From Luscinia megarhynchos (lineage: Eukaryota > Chordata > Aves > Passeriformes > Turdidae), in contig CM067566.1 in the NCBI GenBank assembly GCA_034336665.1, positions 28,302,330 to 28,366,329 of the forward strand: DNA of 64,000 bases. Direction: 5' to 3'. The notes beneath the pieces are model-generated. The model was not told where the DNA came from, made no database searches, and saw nothing but the letters and a program-made list of their open reading frames with translations. This document shows, piece after piece, positions 23,263-35,029 of this stretch. Position numbers and translations under genes: made by a program. Each line of letters opens with the position of its first letter. Position 1 is the first letter of the stretch.

Positions 23263-26200
23263 CAAAAGATGGTGCTGGAGGGTTTCATGTCTTCCCAATT
23301 ATTTCAATGGCAGAGCCTCCTGCTGCAAAGGGGCCTCAGCTGCTGGGAGTGACTGAGAGTGGCTCCTCAAGGAACAGACAGGAGAGTTTCCTTAACAGTC
23401 TGACCATTTTAAGAAATGGAATTATGAAGTTGGTCAGTGAGTAATGAGACACAGCCTCTTTGCACCTGTGCTATGTCTGGATTTAGGAGGAATCTTTTGC
23501 CACATCCTGCTCATATGACCACACAGTAACATCCTTGCCAGTATGGAGAAAGATGAGTAGAGCCTGAGAATTCACACTTAGGTATACACAATGCTGTCAT
23601 AGCTCCAAGAAAAGTGATAGTATTGTACTACATGGAGAAACTCTCACTCCCATATCATCATTATTATCAACAGTTTTTCTGCGTGAAGTGGTAAAATGTA
23701 TTTATAATTTGTCATCAAAGAAATGGACTGCTTCACACAAAATCAATTGTGATCCTTCCTTTCCTTTTGCTACCAGAACTCAAGCTGCAAAACTCCCTAA
23801 TAATCTTTCTGGTTTCATAGATCTCAGGGAGGATATTTTTTCTTTCAGATTTTTGCTACTTTAACGTATTTCACAATAATAACACTATTCATTCTCCTTT
23901 GCTTTAGTCTCTGAGATGAACTAAGAGCTCTCAGAAGCTTTTGTGGTGGTTCTGGACAGATTTCTTTTCTAAACTTGAGGCAACTACTGCTTCTCATCAG
24001 CAGTTTTCCACCTTATAGAAGGGAAGAAGAAATGGAAAAAGGCATCATGGGTTTGAGGTGATATCAGTGAGTATTTGTTACCTGATAAAATAGAACTCAA
24101 CAGCCTGCCAGTGATGTTTGGAAGCAAAGAGAGAATCTGGCAGCCCTTTTGGCCAGGAAAACCCTGTGGCTGCTCCCCATATATGTTTTTACACTGGTGA
24201 TGCTGCTAAAAGTTGCCATCCAAGTATAAAATCAGACCCAAAAATTCTTAGTTACTCAATGAACTAAAGAAGCCCTGTAGAACTACCAAAAACCATTGAT
24301 TCATCCAGTAAAAAATCACAAGGAGGATAATATCTGACAGGAATAGGTTCCCAACACCATGTCAAATTATATTTTGGCCACACACTCACACACACAAAAA
24401 TTGATTCATACCGTTTAAGGCAAATGTTACTGAGAGTTCCTTTAAGGTTTCAGAAGTGTCTGAAATCTCAGTATCACATATCTTGTTATAGTCTGACTGA
24501 AACAGAGAAAAAAGCTCTTCCTGATATTATTTGATTTTCTAGCTTTGAAAGTTGTTATTGAATCAAATTAGCTGGAAACTGAACCAGAGAATTTATTCTT
24601 CCTATATATGCAGAAGAAGAATTAAGCTAGTGACTCCTACTTCACTTTCATTTGCATTTAGAGCAAATTATTACTGCTTGTTCTATTTTATTTAAAAAAA
24701 TAATTAAATTAATCTAAGTTCATACTATTTAGAATTTTACATGCCTCCCATTTTTATTTTTAATATCTATTGAATTTCACTTGCTTATATATTCATTAGC
24801 TCTTCCTTGGTCCCATTCTACATATTTCTGGTTTTTGCTGTTTTTTGATTGGGAGTTTGGTTTCTAATTTGTTTTGAGGCTATACTTCCCAATTGCTGTT
24901 TCCTGGTTTGCTTTGCTGTGGCACATTGCTGGAGTTAATCTTGAAAATTTTAATCTAAATTTTCCCTTTTAAATAAAAGAGGACAGTGGATTATTGTCAG
25001 GTCTTGTGTGCAAGGGGTTTTAAGTGGCTGAATTTAATGGTACATTAAATATTTTCCTGTCCTTCCAGAGGCTCCATGTGATCCTCCTATGCTCCTAAAG
25101 GAGAATTACCATCTGTTGAGTCTGGGGTGGGTGTTTTCAGTCCAGAGGGCATGATATGAATGTGACAGCTGAATGTTGCAGCATGACAGAGTGAAGTTTA
25201 CCTACCCCATAGATTTTGTGGAGTGCAGTGGAAGGTTATGTGGGAGACTTGAGGCTGCAGAGTCTTCTGGGATAGTACAGAAGATTCTCTAACAGGAAAG
25301 AAATATTCTTCTGTCTTCACCATAACTTCTTTTGGGAATTATTGTCTTGAAGTCAGGCAGTACATTAACAACTAAAAAGAGAGAATAGCCAGCAATCCCA
25401 TGGTTATTTTGTTCTCTGAGCTTGCTTTATACAGCAATATTAAATGTAACTATCCTGAACAAGAATATGCTCTGAAATAATGCTCTTTTAGTGAAGTACA
25501 GTCATAGCAGGAAAGATTCCCAGTGACTTCCTGATTTTTGGCCTTCTTGCACAGATACATTTGGATAGGCTGTGACTGACATGTTCCTAGTATTGACATA
25601 ATTTGCTTGATCTGGCAACCTTGGAACAGCTAACACTGTGAGTCTGGGGTGGTTCTCACTGTAAGCCCTTGGAATTCTCCTGTCCCAAATACAATTGCCC
25701 CATTCAGCAGTCAAAATATCTGCTTTCTTTCTGGTTTTGGTAGATACTTTCTAGATTTGGGATGGGCTGTTAACAAACGTTATTCATGTTGCACCAAAAC
25801 AAAATATTGCTCCTTGCCATGTCTCATGCTGGGCATGCAGTGTTTCAAGTGTCTGGTACACAAGTTGAGAATTGCCTGGTTGGGAGCCTGCTTCAACTCA
25901 AAATGTGCACAAAGTTCATACAAGCCTTTTCCTGTTCAAATGTGGGATTCAAGCAATCCATGCCTTGTCAAATGTCTCATTGAAATTTGGATCTACTCTT
26001 GCTTGTACTCTAGAGTTTGTTTATTTAAGTCTCTGACTCACTGTGATTTCACAGTCTGAAACATTCCACATACTGGTTTTAAGCTGTGTTTAAGCTGATA
26101 CAGAAATTGGTCTATCACCTGGCAATTCTGTACTTGACTAAGGATAAAGGCAAATGCAGCAAACCATCCATATACACTCTTTTTTTTGTGATGAGGTCAC

Positions 26201-26842
26201 ACTTAACATAGGATATGCCTGAACTGTCAATGCTTCAGGTCCCTCTCATCTAATGGAAGTTACACAAGCTGCCCTTTCCTGCTTCTTTCATGGCCTACTT
26301 CTTGCAAATCAAAACACTCTAATTTTTGCTCTTTGATACTTTCCAGTTGGTTTTAAGGCATATAAATTTTGAAGGTCTAATATAAAACTGTTCCCATCCA
26401 AAATGTGTGCTCACTTTGTTCTGATCTCAATGAAGTAATGAACTGCACAAACATGTTCTACTTAGATTTTTGCATCAGGAAAATCAATCAGTGCACAGGA
26501 AGATGTAGAATAAACTGAATGGAAACATGAACGATGATGGCAAGGGGAATACTGGTTCCAGGGATGCAGAAGGGAAAAGTGCTCAATCTACATAAAAGCC
26601 TTGGAGGCTACATACAAATTAAATATTTATGCAACGCAGCAGGAAAAGGATAAAAAACAACCATACAATATTGGCAAATCTTCATATGTCAGCTGGAAAA
26701 GCACTCTTTTTTTTTTCCTTCATGTGCATATTACATAGCAATAACCTCTAAAAAATGTCTGGAAGCACCTTTTACAACCACCACTGAAAAGAGCAGGAGA
26801 GTGAGATGTACATCCTAGTGGCAACCAGGAAAGTGCTAAGGA
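23263..26842. other. Unique AT-rich non-coding sequence
   Basis: No gene is supported. The plus-strand frame at 25649-26059 (136 codons) is cysteine- and serine-rich without domain order, and I take it as chance. A short CA-rich run lies near 24380. Confidence 0.5.
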
Positions 26843-27006
26843 AGCTGAGTCCTCAGCTCCTGCCCTGTCTCTGAGTGTCCAGTTCCCTGGCTGGCACCAC
26901 AGGTCCCTGTGCCTTTTGTTGTGCAAAGGTTGGTTCCAGTTCACAGCCTCTTGTCTGGGGCTCTCAGCACCACTGAGTGTGTTCCTCAAAAAAAGCTCTC
27001 TGATAT
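26843..27006 (-). mobile_element. Inverted partial copy of the 22271-22476 LTR-like repeat
   Basis: The reverse complement aligns with 22271-22476. The central ~100 bp, around 'ccccagacaagaggctg' and 'ggcacagggacctgtgg', is nearly identical, with only a few substitutions and a small indel. Beside it, about 40 bp present in the plus-strand copy are missing here. The TATA and polyadenylation portion is not recognisable beyond the end of the match. The two copies lie about 4.4 kb apart in opposite orientation. Confidence 0.85.
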
Positions 27007-30000
27007 GATGCAAACCCATATTCATTATTTAGTAATCTCTATTAGATATAAACAACATGATTTGTGAGATTACTGTAAAAGGCTGTGGTTGCAATGAAAC
27101 ATTTTTTTCCTCATCCACTGAGAAAGTCTGATCAGCGAATATTAAATTTCCCTTTGTGCTGTTTCAATTACACTCCATTTTGATTTCTCATTTCTCGGCA
27201 AACTTTCAAATTAGGGCTATATTAGCTTGCTCTTCATCTAACTGGTGGTAATTAAATATGTTTTGAAACTGGATTCCTCTCTTAAAGCATTTGTTTTCTG
27301 CCTTGCAGGGGTTTTTTTGTGAACAACTACTTTGATCAATCACAACCTTGTTTATATCTTCACTTTTCTCCCAAAGAGCAACCAAGAAAGTACACCAGAA
27401 TTTTGGTAGGCATGACTGAAATACCAAGGTGTTAAAAACTGTTTGTAAATACAGGTTGGCCAAAGCAGGAGGGAGAAGAATTAGGCTAGGTCCTGAACAC
27501 CTAACCTCAAAATCATGATCCGTGTCTTGAGGCACAGGAGCCAAAGAAAAAAAAAAAAAAAAAAAAGTTCTCTTCCTAATATCTCAAGTGGTTCTTACAT
27601 CAAGGCATTAAGGCAGAAACACTGAATTTCAGATGTGCTGAGTATGTTTGTGAGTTTTTCTCATTATAATGGAAATTGAGTTTGGGACTGTCAGAAGGAT
27701 TGAGTTCCTTGGTTGGCCCAGATGCTTTTTAGCTGAGCTTCTGTGGTTGAAAGTTTTTTATGAAGATAGTGGATGACTGCAGACTTGAATGCAATCTTAA
27801 AGGTTGAAGGCTTTCAATATATGTGCTAGGTGTTTGGCTAGTAAATTCTTTCCATCATTTTACTCTTTCATGCATAGCCCACAGCAGAAATTGAAGTTTC
27901 TTATTTTGAATGTTCATTTTCATCCATTTGTATAATTCTGGAATTGCTGGAATATCTTTATCTTTGTATTATTAAAAGCTGGATATTAAAGGAAGCCAGA
28001 TATCAACCTACATTGTAAATATTTTGCCATGATCATATATATTTCTGCTTAGTCTTTTAAGACAATATTAATACGTTTATGTCATATGATTGTTAATGGT
28101 GCTCCATTACATTTTTTATTTACTTTTTTCCTAAATTCTGTTAGAAGCTTTCTTTTTGCTCATTTATGACATCAACAGGCCCATTTGCTTAAATTTGCAT
28201 TTGTGTATAAAGGACTGTAGATAAATGTATCATCCCACAGAGAATGACCCTGGACATGCTCACCCACGGATGGATGCAAGTATGTGCTTATTGCCTTGAT
28301 AAATACTGTACCCACTAATGTCACAGAAACTTCAGCTTTAGAACTTGATGTGCTGAGTTCTTCAATAGTAATAATATGTATTCAGATTTACTACTACAAA
28401 ATAATTCATAAACTTAAGCCAAGAGTTCATGGTCTAAGTTTAATTTAGAATAAGTTAAAATATGAATACCTACATTTCCATTTCCTCTTTGATGTACTTA
28501 ATGCATCAATTTCAAGAAAAAAATTACTTCTATTTCATTAATGCTTCTGACTATATGCTTCTTTTCAAGACACCCAAGAATCTCAGAAATTACAGGAAAA
28601 TGAGTATAGAACAACCTTTAAAAAATCTTAGAAAACAGAATACTCTATTGTCTCTGCAAGTCCTCACAGATGGGAGAGGAGTTGTATTTTAAGGTTTTGC
28701 TGATCGTGTCTCTCCTGGAATACACCATGAGTAATAGTCATGACAATTAAGTAAATCTTTATTAAAAGTAACAAAAAATTAACAGAAACAACAGCCAACA
28801 GTAAATCTGAAAAGTACAAAAAAAAAAAAAAAAAAGAGTCCCTATGATTGAGCATTCTTGTGAATTTAATAGGAAAGCAGATAATAAATAATTACTTTTA
28901 GATTGTTGGCTTGTTATTCCTAATCACAAAACAATTGTCCGGGCTGCAACAGTCTCCTCCCAAGACAACACCTTGGAATAGTTGCTACAGCATTATCTTC
29001 CAACACCCATTACTCCATTCCCCAAAAGTTTTAATCATTTGGAAGAGCAACTAAAATCTGATGGAGCCATAGAGAAATTACACTGCATGCCAACAGTCTC
29101 CCCATTTCAACTTATTCAGTGCAATTTTAATGCATTGCTCTCTGTTATCAACTGTTCCAGTGAAATTTCTGTGTGAATCCACTGCTAATAGATAAACTCT
29201 CATTATTTGTTACAATAGTGTTAGTTGCCATCTCTGAGACTAGAATGCTACAAATGCCTCTAATTAAATGAGTTCTGCTCTTGGAAGGTTATGACCTAAA
29301 TAGAATAGATGGGAAAACAGCAGAAGAAAGAAGTATTGTTAAGTACTTATTAAAGATGAGCAGCTGAGGCACAGAGTCAGGAGAAGTGTGAATAATAATT
29401 TCTGAGGAAGGACTGAAAAAAAACTTCCCAAAGCCACATGGACTGAAAACAAACTTCTTTTTCATCAAAAATTTAAAACTATATATTTTATATAGGGAAG
29501 TTTGTTTTGTTAAACACACAAAAAATATTTTTTGAGGAAAACCATGGAAAGCACTAAATTTACAAGATGTCTCTCCATTTCTAAGAACTATGTCTTGCTT
29601 CTTTCTAAGGAAGAGGTCTTGCTCTTTTCTACACCTCATCTTACAGAAGTCTCCTAGAATGAATTTTCCCTCTTATCTTCACATCTTACCAATCGAGTTC
29701 CTAATCACAGTAGCCTGTGGAGTACTTCCTACAGTAAGAGGGAAAGAACTGAGATCATTTTCATTTTTTCATGCTGACTTAAATTCTACTTTATATAGAT
29801 ATCTAAGACATAAAACTCTGCTGGTTTTGGTCATTATTGAAGTTATTATCTCTCTTTTTCAATGCAAAGGTAAGTATTCCATAAAAGATGGAATGGCTCT
29901 GGCAGACAGTAGTGAAAGCAATCCACATCAAGATGTTACGCAATACCTTCAAAGGATAAAAAATAAGTTCTGAGGATGAGGGGAGAATTGAGAGAGGTTC

Positions 30001-33000
30001 TATTAATTTCCAGGAAATTCTATGTTAAATAAATGATGGAATTTGTTTTCTAATGGATCATTCTCTTATTGCCAATAAAAAGTTTTCAGAGTTGCCAGCA
30101 CAAGCTGTTCTGATGTTTCCAAAAATTTCAAACCATTCAACCTCCTCCAAATGAAACGCTTGGTTAAAAGGATTCAAAATTTTTTTATGAGAAGGTAATT
30201 TGCTCAAGTAACAAATGAAATTTATATTAGAGACATGAATAGATTGAGTTTTTGTGCCCTAGTCCATATCTGTTGTCCATTGATTATTGAATTCAAGGAA
30301 GCAAAAAATGTTGCAGATAAGTTAAAAAAAAAAAAAAGAAATTAAATGTGGCATATAACAAAAAAAAATAAAATGTGCAATTTCATGAAGTTTCACCTAA
30401 TTCAGATTTCTCACAGATGTCAGCTTTCATTTTCATTATCTAATTTTCTCTTCCATTTGGATTTTTCATGTCATATCAAAGAGATCATGTTTGACTCCAG
30501 AACCAAAATGCTGCATGACTAAGGAGTAAGAATTCATTTTATCTTTGAAGTCTTGAATGGCATGAAATTTTGTTTCCAAGGAAACTGCAGATTTTACTTT
30601 GGTAGAGGCCACATGACAAAAAAGGTGTAAAAGCCATCTTATAAATTGTCTCTACAGATGTAAAAGCCCTGTATAAAATTCTTTGGTTTAACATTCCCCT
30701 CCTTCCTACCATGAAACACAGGTGGAGCCCATTTTGCTCCTTCCATATATATGAACTGACCAATGCAGTAGTTCCCTAGTGTGAAAATACAACAAAATTC
30801 AAGCAACAGCAATGTAATGTAAGAGAATTCAAGTCCTATTGCTTATCCACAAAAGATAAAACTAAAAACTAGAGAGATAAAACTAAAACCAGAAAATATT
30901 TCTAGAAATCACAGTGAGGCCCATTCCCCTCTATTGTAACAATGACAAGCTAGGATATCTCCACCCTCGTGAGTGGGATTACATTCTTGACTTTACAGAC
31001 AGATTTTTACGTGCTAGAAGGAGCCATCACCAGTAAAAACCCATGTAAATCCACTAAAGTTTAGTGTTATACTAATTTAAATTGGCTGAAATCTTAATAT
31101 CTAGACTGTAGTCTTCAGTATTTTTCAAAATAGGCCAGCTTTATAACATATCACTAAATACCACTACAGCCAAATTCCTAAATGTAAAGCAATGTGATGT
31201 TCACATTTTCTGTCATCTGTTGCCAATAATAGACCTTTCTTCTTGGAATACTTTTTTGCTTTCATAACCTTTCATCATTACTTATGCCCGTTGCTTGAAC
31301 TCCTGTTGATTATTCCCCAGCTGATTCCTAAAGCCAAATTAATTTAGCATGATATTACAGAAGTCATTACGAAATGATGAGTCAGAACTTTCATTTGCAG
31401 TGCATGGTGAGATCATAGAGTACACTTTTCTCTTATTGCTGTTTTTCCTTAACCTCTATTGTGTCCTTCAATTTACTAATACCTCAGATTTGGTGAACCA
31501 AACTCTTGGATGGAAATTCTCCCTGTCTCAAAGGAGCAGCAATGAAGACTTACACTGTTGCTGGAATCAGCTCTAGAATCCCAATCAGATAAGCTTGCTT
31601 GGATTCCTCTAAATTTAAAGTGACCTGTGTATCTTTTTTTCCACAGAAAAACTAAAACTATTTCACAAATCATTCTATTTCTGAAGAATCAGCCACTGGA
31701 TACAAATTTCACCTAGTGATGGTTCCCTTACCATCAGCCCATTATTCCCTCTTCATTCTGTTAACTGCTTGTCACAGTTGCATGTAAGCTTTATTTCTAG
31801 TATTGATGTTAACTATCAATTTGATTAACTCAGAACAGGGAATGACAGTCCATAACGGGATTTAACCTTGTGAACAAGCAGTAACTAATGAGTGAAGGTC
31901 TTCAGAAACACATGTCCTTACAGCTAACATCTGCCCTCTAAGCTGCTGACATTCTAGTGACCCACTCATCATTCAAGCCAAGAACCTTTATCATCAGTAG
32001 CACTGGGAATAAACATCCATCATGCAGGTTTTATTGTCTGCAAGGGCTGCTTTTATGTGCTTAGTTTTAGAGCTCCCTTTAAAACAATTTGCCTTGCATT
32101 GCAAAGAGGGAAAAAGCATTACTTTTCCTATTAGATGACAAGAGATATATTTTGAAATCTGGCATCTAGACCATACCACTCATAGGTTTCACTGATAAAC
32201 TTTTGAAAGCAATGAGTACCTGAGACTGAGAGTAGAATAGACCACAAAGCAAAGAGCAATAACAATTTGAGTTGTTGGCTTGATTATGTTTGGAATACAT
32301 GTAGTTCCCTGAATACCTTAGGGAAAGACCTCTTGGACCTTTGCCCTTCTCACTGGAATACACTCAGACAATAAAATCCATTTTCTTTTATAGAGTCTTT
32401 TTTCTTTTGTTCTTTATCTTAAATGATTCTTTGTGATAAATATGAAAATGCATCTATTCTCCTAAGTAGTCTGATTAAATGATCCAGATTTAGATCACTA
32501 CTTCAAAAATTGCTGATTGGGACCATAAGCATCAGTCTCATATTAGCTGCTGCTTGTCTCTTCTAGCATGGCAATCCATTTTATGAAATTTCTGAAAAGA
32601 AACATCACACATGAAATACCACCTTCAATAGGTGAAAGCACATTTTGATTGGAAATAATGACCCTAAGCCACTGCTGCTGTCTGTGCTCCTCTTGGTCCT
32701 GCCAAAAGGTTCCATCACGTTGTATTGTTATTATAACCTTTTACTTTTTCTATAAAAAGTTTCCAATTCAGTTAACAGAATAATCAAAAAGCAAAAACAA
32801 AGCTTCAAGGCCTTGCAAATTTTGAATCCTTATTTAAAGGGAACAGCTTCCACCTGATGCTCCATTAAGGTCCTTAAGAAATGGCCCATAAGGTGCAATA
32901 TATACATAGGATGCAATACATACCCTAAAAAAAGTCATCACGTGACAGACTATTCATTCCAAAAGATTAATTTATTTGGTGATCTCCTTGTTCCTTTCTT

Positions 33001-34619
33001 GATTAGCTCAGTGCATCTCTCAATCTTGGCACTGCATAAAATAGACAATGTTTTAAAGTTTTTGTACAAGGGTCTGGCTGACTTGGCTCAATCAGCAGCA
33101 CAGGTGGGACCTAATTTCAGGCAATACAGTGGCCTCATATAACCCAGAAGCCACAATCTTATGAGAATAAAAGTTCCAATAAAGCACTCCTGTGAACACT
33201 GTTTTTTGCTATAATTTTAATTCTTTAAAAAAAAAGTCCTACCATTCATATTAACTTTATTGACATTTGCTGTAGCTATAAATGAAACAGTTAAAGAGCT
33301 GTAGGTGTTCTGAAATAATTGTCAGCTGAGGAGACTATGGCAAAGCTTGTAAAACTGTTCCCTTTAGCAATTTCAAGACCTGATTCTGAGACAATGAAGT
33401 GTATCTTGTCCTATGCAAAGTGGGGAATAATTTCTGTGGAAAATGCTTTGAGAGGAGATGTGTGTCATGATGGGTAGAATATGATTCAATAATTGAGTAG
33501 TTGTGTAGAGGTAAAATATATATGAGCGAAATGGGAAGAGCAGATAAAAAATTATATTAATCTTTTGCAGAATTCTTGTAAAACAAAAAAGTCAGATCTT
33601 CACCCAAGTGAAAAGTCCCTCCTGAGGCAGCTAGAAGGAGGTTAACCAATGTATAATCATACTATTTCAGAGCTTGCTGAGGACAATTTACATGATAAAA
33701 ATGGCTTCAGCAGGTCAGAATTACTGTATTTTATTCTAAACAACAAACACCTCACTTCAGTTGTTCTCAAAGGAGTCAGAGTAGAGACATCAGGCAATGT
33801 TCTTGTCTCATGTATGTTATTTTAGTATAATGCAACCCACTCCCAGGCTGGGAGACAGTCTGAGCTGCCACACTTCATTCCCCATCAGGCTGTCTGTAGT
33901 TGGCTGTGGAGAGTGGCTCTGAACTCCCTGAATTTTTAGAAGTGTGTTTATGGGCCAGCAAGGCCACAGACCAATACTGTTAATTAAGAAGCTGCAGTAT
34001 TGCACACACAGCAGCATATACAGCTCACAACTTGAGATCACCATAAAAAGAAGCTCTCCAGTCATGCAATAAGGTCCACCTACAAGGTAAGTCAAAATGT
34101 CAAAATGTATGAGACTTCTAATATATTATTTGTCATAATTAATATTATAGGGCAGTTGGCTTTTCTATTCAGACCTTTAAATTTTTTTAGATGCACTATA
34201 ATACTTATCCCTTCTTTCTCCTCAAAAAAATAACCTTTCTGAGAAATTTAATCCTGAGGGGTTTATGAGAAATCTTCCACCTTTCATTTTAGAGGTCAGA
34301 AACCAAATGGTACAATGTTTGCAAGCCAGGGGGAAAAAAGGCATGTGCTAATCTTATCACTTCAGCTTTCTACCTTACTGCTGGAACAGATTCAGGGAAT
34401 AAAGTACCTAAAGTATGCCTAGAAGTGATCCTTAAAAAAAAAAAAGAGAGAGAGCAAAAAAAAAAGAGGCAGTATTTCAGGTTTGCTCTTGGGAAATTTC
34501 ATCAGTTAACATTTCACCTGTTTGGCAATGCCCTTATTGAATTGGCACCATGCCTTCCCTGAAAGCACTTTCAAGTTCCTGAGCAGAAAAATAGTCAGCA
34601 ATAGTATTTTTAAATATGT
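27007..34619. other. Unique AT-rich non-coding sequence with homopolymer tracts
   Basis: No confident gene. The stretch contains A tracts at 27547-27566 (20 A) and 28818-28835 (18 A). Neither has an AATAAA shortly upstream, so they are not convincing retrocopy tails. A candidate exon at 29647-29869 is listed separately. Confidence 0.5.
29647..29869 (+). other. Candidate exon (speculative)
   Basis: A long pyrimidine-rich run ('cttgctcttttctacacctcatcttacag') ends in AG at 29645-29646. The following 223 bp are open in one frame and end at AAAG followed by GTAAGT (29870-29875), a near-perfect donor. The frame belongs to a 127-codon open stretch (29590-29973) that also continues through the donor, so openness alone does not mark the boundary. 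The predicted peptide has a hydrophobic run near its end and matches no family I recognise. A non-coding RNA exon or chance is equally possible. Confidence 0.2.
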
Positions 34620-34795
34620 ACATTATATATATACATGTGTGTGAGCATGTATAGGTATTCATATGTGTATGTGTGTGCATATATATATGTATATGTATAA
34701 CATTATATACACGTGTGTGAGCATGCATATGTATTCTCGTGTGTGTATGTGTGTGTGTGTTATATATATATATACACATGTATATGTATATATGT
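34620..34795. repeat. TG/TA-rich microsatellite with an internal ~76-bp duplication
   Basis: Alternating TG and TA dinucleotides are punctuated by a shared word, 'gtgtgtgagcatg', at about 34637 and again at about 34713. The two halves follow the same order (acattatata, gtgtgtgagcatg, tgtgtatgtgtgtg, tatatatata), so the tract contains a tandem duplication with a period near 76 bp. The minus-strand frame rich in His and Thr across it is an artefact of the CA repeat. Confidence 0.9.
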
Positions 34796-35011
34796 TTCTG
34801 GGTTCTATTCTGGTGATGGTAAGTACAGAAATATTTTAAGGGTTAGCTTATATGTGTTTTAGGGTTTTTTGCTAAGTAAGGTTTACTATAACATTTGTTT
34901 AAATTTGTTACGAAAAGTTCATCATTTAAAGCAGAATACATTAATGGAATCAATGCAGACCTTTTTCATAAGAAATACTTTATTTTTTTTTGTGGATGCA
35001 GTTGGAGGTTC

Positions 35012-35029
35012 GTTGTTGTTGTTGTTGTT
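35012..35029. repeat. (GTT)6 microsatellite
   Basis: Six perfect GTT units within an AT-rich context. Confidence 0.95.

Noticed and set aside
27547..27566. A20 tract as a retrocopy tail
   Set aside because: No AATAAA-type signal precedes it, there is no coding remnant upstream, and no flanking duplication is evident.
28818..28835. A18 tract as a retrocopy tail
   Set aside because: Same reasons: no polyadenylation signal shortly upstream and no recognisable gene sequence.
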